The translations under genes and the position numbers were made by a program. The notes under the pieces are model-generated. The model saw only the letters and a program-made list of their open reading frames with translations, was not told the origin of the DNA and ran no database searches. From Parvibaculum sp. (lineage in GTDB: Bacteria > Pseudomonadota > Alphaproteobacteria > Parvibaculales > Parvibaculaceae): a stretch of DNA of 10,154 nucleotides. This document shows positions 1 to 6,495 of the stretch, piece after piece. The stretch's first letter is position 1. Every line of letters starts with the position of its first letter. The stretch lies in contig JACIYQ010000055.1 of NCBI GenBank assembly GCA_014359855.1, positions 1-10,154 on the forward strand, written 5' to 3'.

Positions 1-162
1 CTGCTCGCGGGCGTCGAGAACCTGCGCGAAGTGACCATGTTCCCGATGAACCAGCAGGCGCAGGACCTCCTCATGCAGGCGCCTTCCGAGGTCGAGCCGA
101 AGCAGCTCAAGGAACTCCATATCCGCGTCGTTCCTCCGCTCGAAAAAAAGAAGGAAGGCTGA
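1..162 (+). CDS. aspS: Aspartyl-tRNA synthetase, C-terminal end (partial)
   Basis: The reading frame is open from the window edge to a TGA at 160-162 and gives the last 53 residues of a protein. The segment ENLREVTMFPMNQQAQDLLM, then a PSEV motif and an ELHIRV ending, is the signature C-terminus of bacterial-type AspRS, a class II aminoacyl-tRNA synthetase that charges tRNA-Asp (or tRNA-Asp and tRNA-Asn) in the cytoplasm. The catalytic core, including the class II motif 3 arginine region, lies mostly outside the window. The tail ends in a lysine-rich stretch (EKKKEG). No strong terminator follows: only a weak GGCG/CGCC pairing is visible just after the stop, so read-through into the next gene 87 bases downstream is possible. 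The identification rests on remembered family sequence; only the extreme C-terminus is seen. Confidence 0.9.
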   Translation: MLAGVENLREVTMFPMNQQAQDLLMQAPSEVEPKQLKELHIRVVPPLEKKKEG

Positions 163-239
163 GACCTTTCGGCGCAGCCTTTCGCCGGGACTATCTTGCC
201 GTTGCCGCTTCCGCCACTATGTCGTGGGGGTAAGCCAGC

Positions 240-244
240 GGAGG
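240..244 (+). promoter_or_regulatory. Shine-Dalgarno deciding the start of the host-attachment gene
   Basis: GGAGG at 240-244 lies five bases before ATG 250. It favours that start over an in-frame TTG at 196, which would add 18 residues of proline- and leucine-rich sequence unlike the family's N-terminus. An in-frame GTG at 244 overlaps this motif and is therefore unlikely. Confidence 0.7.
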
Positions 245-249
245 TGTCC

Positions 250-696
250 ATGCAACCGAAGCGTATCTGGATCGTCGTGACCGATGGCGGCGTTTGCCGG
301 TTTCTCGCCAGCGAGAAGCGGAACGCCGATCCCACGGTCGCCATGCCGGAGCTTTCCATGCCCAACCCGCCCACGCGCGAACAGGGAACGGACAAGCCGG
401 GCCGCACATTCGAGAGCACCGGCAATCGCCGCTCGGCCTATGAGCCGCCCGCCGACTGGCACGAACAGGCGAAGCGCGATTTTGCACGCGAGGTCGCGGA
501 AGTGCTGAAGGAGAAGGCGCGGAACGGCGCTTTCGACAATCTGATCCTCGTCGCGCCGCCCGCCATGCTCGGCAATCTGCGTCCGCTTCTCTCGGCCGAA
601 ACGAAGGAGAAGCTGCTTGGCGAGGTGAACAAGGACTACACCCAGCTCACCCCGCGCGAGATCAAGCAGCAGCTCTCCGGGAGCTACAACGTCTGA
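250..696 (+). CDS. Host attachment family protein
   Basis: This is a 148-residue cytoplasmic protein with no signal peptide or membrane segment. The N-terminus (KRIWIVVTDGGVCRFLAS, about residues 4-21) and the C-terminal half (LILVAPPAMLGNLRPLL near 98-114, then a KDYTQLTPREI motif near 129-138) match the 'host attachment protein' family (PF10116). That family is named after an Agrobacterium protein reported as needed for attachment to plant cells; its fold is related to eRF1/peptide-release-factor-like domains and its biochemical activity is not settled. Length is normal for the family. A good GGAGG Shine-Dalgarno selects this start. The stop lies nine bases from the end of the convergent fasciclin gene, so there is no room for a separate terminator. 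The family call is firm; a role in attachment here is only inherited from the family name. Confidence 0.85.
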   Translation: MQPKRIWIVVTDGGVCRFLASEKRNADPTVAMPELSMPNPPTREQGTDKPGRTFESTGNRRSAYEPPADWHEQAKRDFAREVAEVLKEKARNGAFDNLILVAPPAMLGNLRPLLSAETKEKLLGEVNKDYTQLTPREIKQQLSGSYNV

Positions 697-705
697 CGCC
701 AGCCC

Positions 706-1236
706 TTATTGGGCGGCCGGCGCCTTCGGCGTCTCCTCGTCGAAGACGGGGATCGGCAGCGCGTCGACCGGAATGATGATGCCGTTCGAGGCCTCGATGG
801 CATCGCCCGAGACATTCGCGCCGAATTGCGAATGCCCGTAATGGATCGGCGTCCGCGTGCCGTCGATCTTCACCTTGCCGCGCTGCAAGGTCGTTGCTTC
901 CGTCACCTTGCCTTCGAGCTGCGCGGGCGTCATGCGGCCGGAGACGATGCTGTAGAGCAGCAACGCGCGCGCATTTTCCTTGTTGCTCGGATTGTCGCCG
1001 GAAAGCATGTCGTCCACGCCGCCGGGCTGGTTTGCCAGCGCCTCGTCCGTCGGCGCAAAAACGGTGATGCTCCCCTCCGTGTAGCGGAACTTGAGATCGT
1101 TCGCCTCGATGATCTTCGTCAGCGTCGAAAATTGCGGATAGCTCTTCAGCGTCTCGTAGACATTGGCGGCGAAGGCGGGCGCGGCGCCAAGCGCACTCAT
1201 CGCAAGCGCCGCAAGGAAAACTCCGGTTCTTTTCAT
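706..1236 (-). CDS. Secreted fasciclin (FAS1) domain protein
   Basis: This is a 176-residue protein starting at ATG 1236. An upstream in-frame ATG at 1275 would put 13 polar residues before the signal peptide and is less likely. Residues 1-23 form a classical Sec signal peptide (MKR, then a hydrophobic core, ending APAFA), so export to the periplasm or outside is expected. The rest is one FAS1 domain: the H1 motif ITVFAPTDEAL at 57-67, an LLLYSIVSG motif near 92-100 corresponding to the usual LLxYHVVxG, and the H2-like NGIIIPVDALPIP at 151-163. A short Pro/Ala tail follows. FAS1 domains mediate adhesion or ligand binding; bacterial single-domain forms are mostly uncharacterised. It converges with the host-attachment family gene nine bases away. 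The Shine-Dalgarno (AAAGG) is modest. Confidence 0.88.
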   Translation of the reverse strand: MKRTGVFLAALAMSALGAAPAFAANVYETLKSYPQFSTLTKIIEANDLKFRYTEGSITVFAPTDEALANQPGGVDDMLSGDNPSNKENARALLLYSIVSGRMTPAQLEGKVTEATTLQRGKVKIDGTRTPIHYGHSQFGANVSGDAIEASNGIIIPVDALPIPVFDEETPKAPAAQ

Positions 1237-1408
1237 CGGTCTGCCTTTCGAATGGCTGGTTGCCTCAAAAGTCACAAGTGCTGAAATCTCTAGACCGTGA
1301 TTTTGACCGGATTGCGACAGAACTCAGCCGCGCGGTTCCCGGGCAGCCCCCTGGCCGTTTGGACAGGCGATAACTGCAGCGGAGTGGCGTATTCCACAAC
1401 CCCAAAAC

Positions 1409-1444
1409 CGTCATGGCCTGCTTTATGCGGGCCATCCACGTCTT
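1409..1444 (+). repeat. Hairpin repeat, copy A (REP-like)
   Basis: This is a 36-base element beginning CGTCATGGCC and ending CCATCCACGTCTT. A nine-pair stem (1413-1421 with 1427-1435, one T-G wobble at 1419/1429) closes a five-base TTTAT loop. It has the same length and layout as the copies at 1800-1835 (same orientation) and 1859-1894 (inverted). It ends 33 bases before the start of the GIY-YIG gene. Its position suggests it could also act in the leader of that transcript. Confidence 0.85.
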
Positions 1445-1477
1445 TCTTTTCCTTGCTGCTCCAAGCATCATCGGCAA

Positions 1478-1768
1478 ATGAAAGGTGGCTGGGTCTATAT
1501 TGTTACCAACAAGCGGGACGGTACGCTTTATGTCGGCGTCACGTCAGACATTCGCCGGCGCGCCTCGGAACACCATGCGGGGACCTATCCCGGATTCAGC
1601 AAACACTACGGTTTGAAGCGGCTGGTCTTCATGGAGCGCCATGAAGAAATCGAGAGTGCGATTGCCCGGGAAACCCGGATCAAGAAGTGGCCGCGCGCCT
1701 GGAAGGTGCGGCTCATTCACGAGGTCAATCCCGGTTGGGACGATCTCTATGAGACGCTGAATTACTGA
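1478..1768 (+). CDS. Small GIY-YIG nuclease superfamily protein
   Basis: This is a 96-residue protein, the full length of the stand-alone GIY-YIG (YhbQ/UPF0213-like) group. The first motif is WVYIV (residues 5-9, Tyr7). The second is LYVGVTSD (17-24; YVG replaces YIG). Conserved arginines follow at 26-28, then a histidine pair (32-33), a YGLKRLVFME strand (44-53) and an ARETRIKKW helix (63-71). Glu65 in that helix is the likely metal-binding catalytic Glu, and the C-terminal NPGWDDLY motif is typical. All residues expected for nuclease activity seem present. In the family these catalyse single-strand or structure-specific DNA cleavage, but most short stand-alone members are uncharacterised. 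No clear Shine-Dalgarno precedes ATG 1478. The gene is tightly bracketed by hairpin repeats, 33 bases upstream and 31 bases downstream, and stands alone with no partner gene. Confidence 0.9.
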   Translation: MKGGWVYIVTNKRDGTLYVGVTSDIRRRASEHHAGTYPGFSKHYGLKRLVFMERHEEIESAIARETRIKKWPRAWKVRLIHEVNPGWDDLYETLNY

Positions 1769-1799
1769 AGACGAAAGCGACTCCCGCCATCCCCTCAAT

Positions 1800-1835
1800 C
1801 GTCATGACCCGATTTATTCGGGTCATCCACGACTT
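1800..1835 (+). repeat. Hairpin repeat, copy B (REP-like)
   Basis: This 36-base element has the same orientation as copy A and begins 31 bases after the GIY-YIG stop codon. The stem is a perfect nine pairs (1804-1812 with 1818-1826) around the same TTTAT loop as copy A. Relative to copy A, a G-C pair has become A-T (1807/1823) and a C-G pair has become A-T (1812/1818), so the stem changes while pairing is kept. The unpaired right arm CATCCACGACTT is conserved apart from one base. Confidence 0.88.
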
Positions 1836-1858
1836 CCTTTCGACCATTATGTGCGGCC

Positions 1859-1894
1859 AAGACGTGGATGGCCCGGACAAGCCGGGCCATGACG
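1859..1894 (-). repeat. Hairpin repeat, copy C (REP-like, inverted)
   Basis: This third copy is on the opposite strand, with a perfect nine-pair GC-rich stem (1868-1876 with 1882-1890) around a five-base loop (ACAAG on the + strand). Together with copy B it forms a head-to-head pair separated by 23 bases. The outer flanks are also complementary: CAATC before copy B and GATTG after copy C. The whole of about 1791-1901 can therefore fold into one long imperfect palindrome, like the paired-REP units (BIMEs) of other bacteria. It may also act as a transcription terminator or mRNA-stabilising structure for the GIY-YIG gene. Confidence 0.88.
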
Positions 1895-2024
1895 ATTGGG
1901 GGAAGAGCGGTATGGCCCAAGCAAGCCGGACCGGGATGGTCGAGGGAGGATCGGTTCATACCTCACAGGCGAAGCCATGAGAAGCGCTCGCCAGATATTC
2001 GCGAATGAAGCTGAAACGCCAATG

Positions 2025-2342
2025 TTAGTCAGTGCATTGATATTCAACAGTCCTTATAGCGGACAAGCAAATGCCACTATCTGAAATTTGGCACGTTGAT
2101 TTTTCCAACTCAAATCTCTGCGCTCCGCTGTATCCCCAACCGACGCATCTTTCGGTTGCAACTTTGTCAGCCGCAGACCAATCAGCACTAGCACGTTCGA
2201 GCATGCCATCTTCATATGACATGCGGATGATCCCTTCCGATTTGCTGCCGCCTGTTGGAATAGGTGTTTTGACGGAGGATGAACATCCAAAGACGGCGAC
2301 GGAAAATAAGGCCAAGGCAACAAACGATTTTAGCGACATCAT
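2025..2342 (-). CDS. YecR-like lipoprotein
   Basis: This is a 105-residue predicted lipoprotein. It has a short basic start (MMSLK), a hydrophobic core and a lipobox-like VFGC with Cys20 as the lipidation site; Phe at -2 is unusual but tolerated in known lipoproteins. The mature part carries PTGGSKSEGIIRMSYEDG (29-46), a DW..A motif (54-58), RCVGWGYSGAQ (65-75) and TVEYQC near the end (98-103), the conserved pattern of the YecR-like family (PF13992). Cysteines at 66, 84, 92 and 103 could form two disulfides in the periplasm. In enterobacteria yecR belongs to the flagellar regulon, but no motility gene is seen here and the role is unknown. Start choice: ATG 2342 has GGGGGGA seven bases upstream; the frame is open to a TTG at 2363, and the next codon, ATG 2339, is a close alternative. 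Local GC is 48% over 2041-2340 (hand count), which suggests acquisition. Confidence 0.78.
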   Translation of the reverse strand: MMSLKSFVALALFSVAVFGCSSSVKTPIPTGGSKSEGIIRMSYEDGMLERASADWSAADKVATERCVGWGYSGAQRFELEKSTCQISDSGICLSAIRTVEYQCTD

Positions 2343-2349
2343 GATTTTG

Positions 2350-2356
2350 TCCCCCC
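2350..2356 (-). promoter_or_regulatory. Shine-Dalgarno for the YecR-like gene
   Basis: Read on the - strand this is GGGGGGA, seven bases before ATG 2342 and ten before ATG 2339. It supports one of these two starts over the TTG at 2363, which would place the motif inside the coding region. Confidence 0.55.
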
Positions 2357-2426
2357 AGCTCAATGAGCCAATACGTCAGCGCGGTTCAGAACAACGAGAG
2401 CACGAATAGGCGCTCCGGTAAACTCA

Positions 2427-5400
2427 TCAGCTACACCCGCTGGTCCCGCCGCATGTGTCGCATTTCAGGCAGGTGCCGTTCCTAACCATGGTGAAGTTGC
2501 CGCATTCGCCGCAGGCTTCGCCTTCATAGCCCTTCATGCGCGCTTCGACGACGCGCGACATACCGCCCGAAGACGATCCGCCCCCGGACGAAATGGCGCC
2601 AACGGCAATGGCGCTCATGATCTCGGCATTGCCTGAGCGCATCAGCGCGCCGGCCGCCATCACTTCCGCCTTCACCGTCTGTTCGCGAACCGCGGGCGCG
2701 GCAACCGCTTCGGCGCTGCCTGCCTTGCCCGCGCGCGCCGCTGCCGCTGCGCCGCCGCGCACGAGATAGAGGTTGCCCATCTGCGCGTTGCGCGTGTAGC
2801 CGGGGCTCACGACGGCAGAGGCGGGAAGGGCAGGCGCCTTGCCTTCGTCCGCGCCGCCGCCCATCGCATCGAAGGCAAACTCCTTCGGATCGACATGGCC
2901 GAGATCGGAGCGGTCGAGATAGGAGACGGCAAGTTCGCGGAACACATAGTCGAGAATCGAGGTTGCGTTCTTGATCCGGTCGTTGCCCTGCACGAGGCCC
3001 GCCGGCTCGAAGCGCGTGAAGGTGAAGGCCTCCACATATTCCTCCAGCGGCACGCCATATTGCAGGCCGAGCGACACGGCGATGGCGAAATTGTTCATCA
3101 GCGAGCGGAAGGCCGCGCCTTCCTTGTGCATGTCGATGAAGATTTCGCCGATCTTGCCGTCGTCATATTCGCCGGTGCGCAGATAGACCTTGTGGCCGCC
3201 GACAAGCGCCTTTTGCGTGTAGCCCTTGCGCCGGTCGGGCAGGCGGTCGCGCGTCTTTTCCGACGCGACCACGCGCTCGGCCAGATCCATCGCCGCGCGC
3301 TGCGCAACGACGCGGGCGCGCTCCTGCGCGGGCTGCGCCATCAGCGTTTCGATAGTGTTTTCCTCCTCGTCCTCCTCGATGTCGTCGTCGAGCAGTTGCG
3401 AGTTCAGCGGCTGCGACAGTTTCGAACCGTCGCGGTAGAGCGCATTCGCCTTGAGGCCGAGCTTCCAGGAAAGCATGTAGCTCTCCTTGCAATGCTCGAC
3501 GCTCGCGCTGTTCGGCATGTTGATCGTCTTGGAGATCGCACCCGAGATGAAGGGCTGTGCCGCCGCCATCATGCGGATATGGCTCTCGACCGAGAGATAG
3601 CGCTTGCCGATGCGCCCACAGGGGTTCGCGCAGTCGAAGACGGGCAGGTGCTCGTCCTTGAGGCCCGGTGCGCCTTCCAGCGTCATCGCGCCGCAGACAT
3701 GGAGGTTTGCCGCCTCGATTTCCTGCTTCGTGAAGCCGAGCGCCGCCAGCATGTCGAAATCGAGATCGTCCATGGCATCGGCGTTAAGACCGAGCGCGCC
3801 GGTGCAGAACTCTTCGCCGATCTGCCATTTGTTGAAGGCGAAGCGGATGTCGAAGGCGGTCGCCAGCGCCTTTTCGACGGCGGCGATCTTCTCCGGCGTG
3901 AAGCCGCGTTCCATCAGCCGTTCGTGGTTCACGCCCGGTGCGTTGGCGAGCGTGCCGTGGCCGACGGCATAGTTCACGATCGTCTCGATCGCGGCTTCGC
4001 CGTAACCGAGCGTGCGCAGCGCCTGCGGCACAGCGCGGTTGATGATCTTGAAGTAGCCGCCGCCCGCGAGCTTCTTGAACTTCACCAGCGCGAAATCGGG
4101 TTCGATGCCCGTCGTGTCGCAATCCATCACGAGGCCGATGGTGCCCGTCGGCGCGATGACGGTCGACTGCGCATTGCGATAGCCGTAACGCTCGCCCATC
4201 GCGACGGCAAGGTCCCAGGAAGCGCGGGCATGGTCGACGAGATCGGCCTGCGGGCAGGAGGCCGCGTCGAGCGGCACGGGATAGACGCTCACCTCTTCAT
4301 AGCCGCCATTGAGACCGTGCGCGGCGCGCGCATGGTTGCGCATCACGCGGAGCATGTGCTCGCGATTTTCTTCAAAGCCGGGGAAGGCGCCGAGCTCCTT
4401 CGCCATCTGCGCCGAGGTCGCATAGGAAACGCCCGTCATGACGGCGCTGATCGCGCCGGTGAGCGCGCGCGCCTCGCGCGAGTCATAGCCGAGGCCGCAG
4501 GACATCAGCAGCCCGCCGATATTCGCGAAGCCGAGACCGAGCGTGCGGAAGCGATAGCTCCGCTCGGCGATCTCGCGGCTGGGGAACTGCGCCATCAGCA
4601 CCGAGATTTCGAGCACGATGGTCCAGAGCTTGACGGCATGTTCGAACGCCTCGACGTCGAAGCGTCCATTCGTCTCGCGGAACTGCAGCAGGTTGAGCGA
4701 GGCGAGATTGCAGGCCGTGTCGTCGAGGAACATGTATTCCGAGCACGGATTGCTGGCGCGGATCGGCCCCGAGGCCGGGCAGGTGTGCCAATCGTTGATC
4801 GTCGTGTGGTACTGGATGCCGGGATCGGCACTCGCCCATGCGGCATGGCCGACCTGGTCCCAGAGCTCGCGCGCGGGCAACTGCTTCGTCGTCTCGCCTG
4901 TCAGCCGGCTCCTGAGCGACCAGTCCTCGTCCTGTTCGACCGCGCGCAGGAAATCGTCCGTCACGCGCACGGTGTTGTTCGAGTTCTGGCCCGACACGGT
5001 GAGATAGGCTTCCGAGTCCCAGTCCGTGTCGTAGACGCGGAAGTCGATGTCCGTATAGCCCTGCTTCGCGAACTGGATCACGCGCTGGACGTAGTTTTCC
5101 GGCACATGCGCCTTGCGCGCCGCCAGCACTTCGCGCTTCAGTGCCGGGTTCTTCTTCGGATCGAAGCAATCGCCGTCCGCGCCCTCGCAGTTCACGCAGG
5201 CGCGCATGATGGCGTTGAGGTGTTTCTGGTTGATCTTCGAGCCGGTGACGAGCGCCGCCACCTTCTGCTCTTCCAGCACCTTCCAGTTGATGAAGGCCTC
5301 GATGTCGGGATGGTCGATGTCGACGATCACCATTTTCGCGGCCCGCCGCGTCGTGCCGCCGGACTTGATGGCGCCGGCCGCGCGGTCGCCGATCTTGAGG

Positions 5401-6170
5401 AAACTCATGAGGCCGGAGGATTTGCCGCCGCCCGACAGCGACTCGTTTTCGCCGCGCAGGTCCGAGAAGTTCGAGCCGGTGCCCGAGCCGTATTTGAAGA
5501 GCCGCGCCTCGCGCACCCACAGATCCATGATGCCGTTCTCGTTGACGAGATCGTCGTTCACGCTCTGGATGAAGCAGGCATGGGGCTGCGGATATTCATA
5601 GGCCGTCGAGGTGCGCGCCGTTTCGCCGGTCGCCGGGTCGGTGCGCCAGTGGCCCTGCGCGGGGCCGTCGATGCCATAGGCCCAGTGGAGCCCGGTGTTG
5701 AACCATTGCGGGGAATTGGGCGCCGCGATCTGCGCCGCCAGCATGAAACGCTGCTCGTCGAAGAAGGCGCGGGCATCGGCTTCCGAGTCGAAATAGCCGC
5801 CCTTCCAGCCCCAATAGGTCCAGGTGCCGGCCATCCGGTCGAAAACCTGCCGCGCGTCGCGCTCGGGGCCGAAGCGGTCTTCCGCGCGCAGCGCCTGAAG
5901 AGCGTCCCGGTCGGGCTCGTGCCGCCACAGGAAGTCCGGCACGCCCTCTTCCGGCACCGCCTTCAGCACGGAGGCAACACCCGCCTTGCGGAAATACTTC
6001 TGGGCCAGCACGTCGCAGGCGACCTGGCTCCACTCCGCGGGCACCTGGATGTCCTGCAGGTTGAACACGACCGAGCCGTCCGGATTGCGGATTTCGCTCG
6101 CCGTCGTCCTGAACTCGATGCCCTCGTAAGGCGACTGGCCCTCGACGGTGAAGCAACGCTGGATACGCAT
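2427..6170 (-). CDS. nrdJ: Adenosylcobalamin-dependent (class II) ribonucleoside-diphosphate reductase
   Basis: This 1247-residue enzyme reduces ribonucleotides to deoxyribonucleotides using coenzyme B12, with or without oxygen. Family: TIGR02504-type, long alphaproteobacterial form. By analogy with class I enzymes, Cys476 in SNPCSE is the thiyl-radical residue with Asn474 and Glu478 beside it, and Cys199 (PHACF) and Cys487 (TACNLASLNL) are the redox pair. APTGTIG at 673-679 is the phosphate-binding loop. No N-terminal ATP-cone is visible. After the barrel comes an acidic stretch (about 928-937), a TSCPD-type domain (about 985-1090) and an Ala/Gly-rich linker (about 1105-1205). A cysteine-rich tail follows (Cys1220, 1223, 1234, 1237, 1240, 1246), probably a zinc ribbon plus the swinging redox cysteines. 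A small Cys cluster (325, 328, 335) sits in the barrel. The frame stays open 87 codons upstream, but MRIQRCFTVEGQSPY matches the remembered family start and has GGGGG just upstream. No NrdR box or cobalamin riboswitch is apparent. Confidence 0.96.
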   Translation of the reverse strand: MRIQRCFTVEGQSPYEGIEFRTTASEIRNPDGSVVFNLQDIQVPAEWSQVACDVLAQKYFRKAGVASVLKAVPEEGVPDFLWRHEPDRDALQALRAEDRFGPERDARQVFDRMAGTWTYWGWKGGYFDSEADARAFFDEQRFMLAAQIAAPNSPQWFNTGLHWAYGIDGPAQGHWRTDPATGETARTSTAYEYPQPHACFIQSVNDDLVNENGIMDLWVREARLFKYGSGTGSNFSDLRGENESLSGGGKSSGLMSFLKIGDRAAGAIKSGGTTRRAAKMVIVDIDHPDIEAFINWKVLEEQKVAALVTGSKINQKHLNAIMRACVNCEGADGDCFDPKKNPALKREVLAARKAHVPENYVQRVIQFAKQGYTDIDFRVYDTDWDSEAYLTVSGQNSNNTVRVTDDFLRAVEQDEDWSLRSRLTGETTKQLPARELWDQVGHAAWASADPGIQYHTTINDWHTCPASGPIRASNPCSEYMFLDDTACNLASLNLLQFRETNGRFDVEAFEHAVKLWTIVLEISVLMAQFPSREIAERSYRFRTLGLGFANIGGLLMSCGLGYDSREARALTGAISAVMTGVSYATSAQMAKELGAFPGFEENREHMLRVMRNHARAAHGLNGGYEEVSVYPVPLDAASCPQADLVDHARASWDLAVAMGERYGYRNAQSTVIAPTGTIGLVMDCDTTGIEPDFALVKFKKLAGGGYFKIINRAVPQALRTLGYGEAAIETIVNYAVGHGTLANAPGVNHERLMERGFTPEKIAAVEKALATAFDIRFAFNKWQIGEEFCTGALGLNADAMDDLDFDMLAALGFTKQEIEAANLHVCGAMTLEGAPGLKDEHLPVFDCANPCGRIGKRYLSVESHIRMMAAAQPFISGAISKTINMPNSASVEHCKESYMLSWKLGLKANALYRDGSKLSQPLNSQLLDDDIEEDEEENTIETLMAQPAQERARVVAQRAAMDLAERVVASEKTRDRLPDRRKGYTQKALVGGHKVYLRTGEYDDGKIGEIFIDMHKEGAAFRSLMNNFAIAVSLGLQYGVPLEEYVEAFTFTRFEPAGLVQGNDRIKNATSILDYVFRELAVSYLDRSDLGHVDPKEFAFDAMGGGADEGKAPALPASAVVSPGYTRNAQMGNLYLVRGGAAAAARAGKAGSAEAVAAPAVREQTVKAEVMAAGALMRSGNAEIMSAIAVGAISSGGGSSSGGMSRVVEARMKGYEGEACGECGNFTMVRNGTCLKCDTCGGTSGCS

Positions 6171-6388
6171 CTGGCCCCCGGCTTTCGGTATGCAATTGGT
6201 GCCTCGGAGGGGAGGTGAGAAGCAGCTTCGCCGGCGGTCCGGATATGCTTCCGGGCGCACTTCACCGTCGCGCCGAACCATTCTGGAGTCTCGCTTTAAG
6301 TGCTTGACCTCATTAGGTTTTCGTCGCCAGGCGATTGTCTCTGTCAGATGCCCGCTGTTTCTCGTGCCTCTCCCCTGAGGGAAACCAA

Positions 6389-6418
6389 ATCCTAGGGACC
6401 ATGGCCGGGGGGCGTCAA
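6389..6418 (-). promoter_or_regulatory. Possible sigma70-type promoter for nrdJ
   Basis: On the - strand TTGACG (6413-6418) and TAGGAT (6389-6394) are separated by 18 bases, a fair match to -35 and -10 boxes. It would start transcription near 6382 and give a leader of about 210 bases before the chosen nrdJ ATG. This is a pattern match only, with no supporting conservation data. Confidence 0.4.
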
Positions 6419-6495
6419 GCCAAAGACGCAAGATGTAGGCGTGACAGGCATCCTTGATACGAGATGCGGTGGGGTGGACTCCCGAATCGAGAAGT

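Noticed and set aside
1409..1894. CRISPR array or insertion sequence around the GIY-YIG gene
   Set aside because: There are only three repeats, irregularly spaced and in mixed orientation, with no cas genes; no transposase gene and no target-site duplication can be recognised.
1912..1940. A possible fourth, decayed copy of the hairpin repeat (ATGGCCC followed by a Pro-codon-like GC tract)
   Set aside because: Only the first seven bases and some GC tracts match; stem pairing and the conserved right arm are missing.
1896..2084. Short open frames on both strands between the repeats and the YecR-like gene
   Set aside because: They start within the palindromic repeat or end in low-GC DNA, lack ribosome sites and show no recognisable motif.
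2071..2409. Open frame of 112 codons on the + strand opposite the YecR-like gene
   Set aside because: The - strand frame has a signal peptide, lipobox and family motifs; this frame has none and no Shine-Dalgarno.
4483..5520. Open frame of 345 codons on the - strand inside nrdJ in another frame
   Set aside because: It overlaps the catalytic core of nrdJ out of frame and has shadow-like Arg/Gly-rich composition.
2895..6218. Open frame of 1107 codons on the + strand opposite nrdJ
   Set aside because: It is antisense to a firmly identified gene of high GC content, where third-position bias removes stops from the complementary frame. The translation is Arg/Ala/His-rich without recognisable domains.
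6171..6480. Cobalamin riboswitch upstream of the B12-dependent reductase
   Set aside because: No B12-box or the usual conserved core elements are visible on the - strand, and class II reductases use cobalamin rather than being repressed by it.
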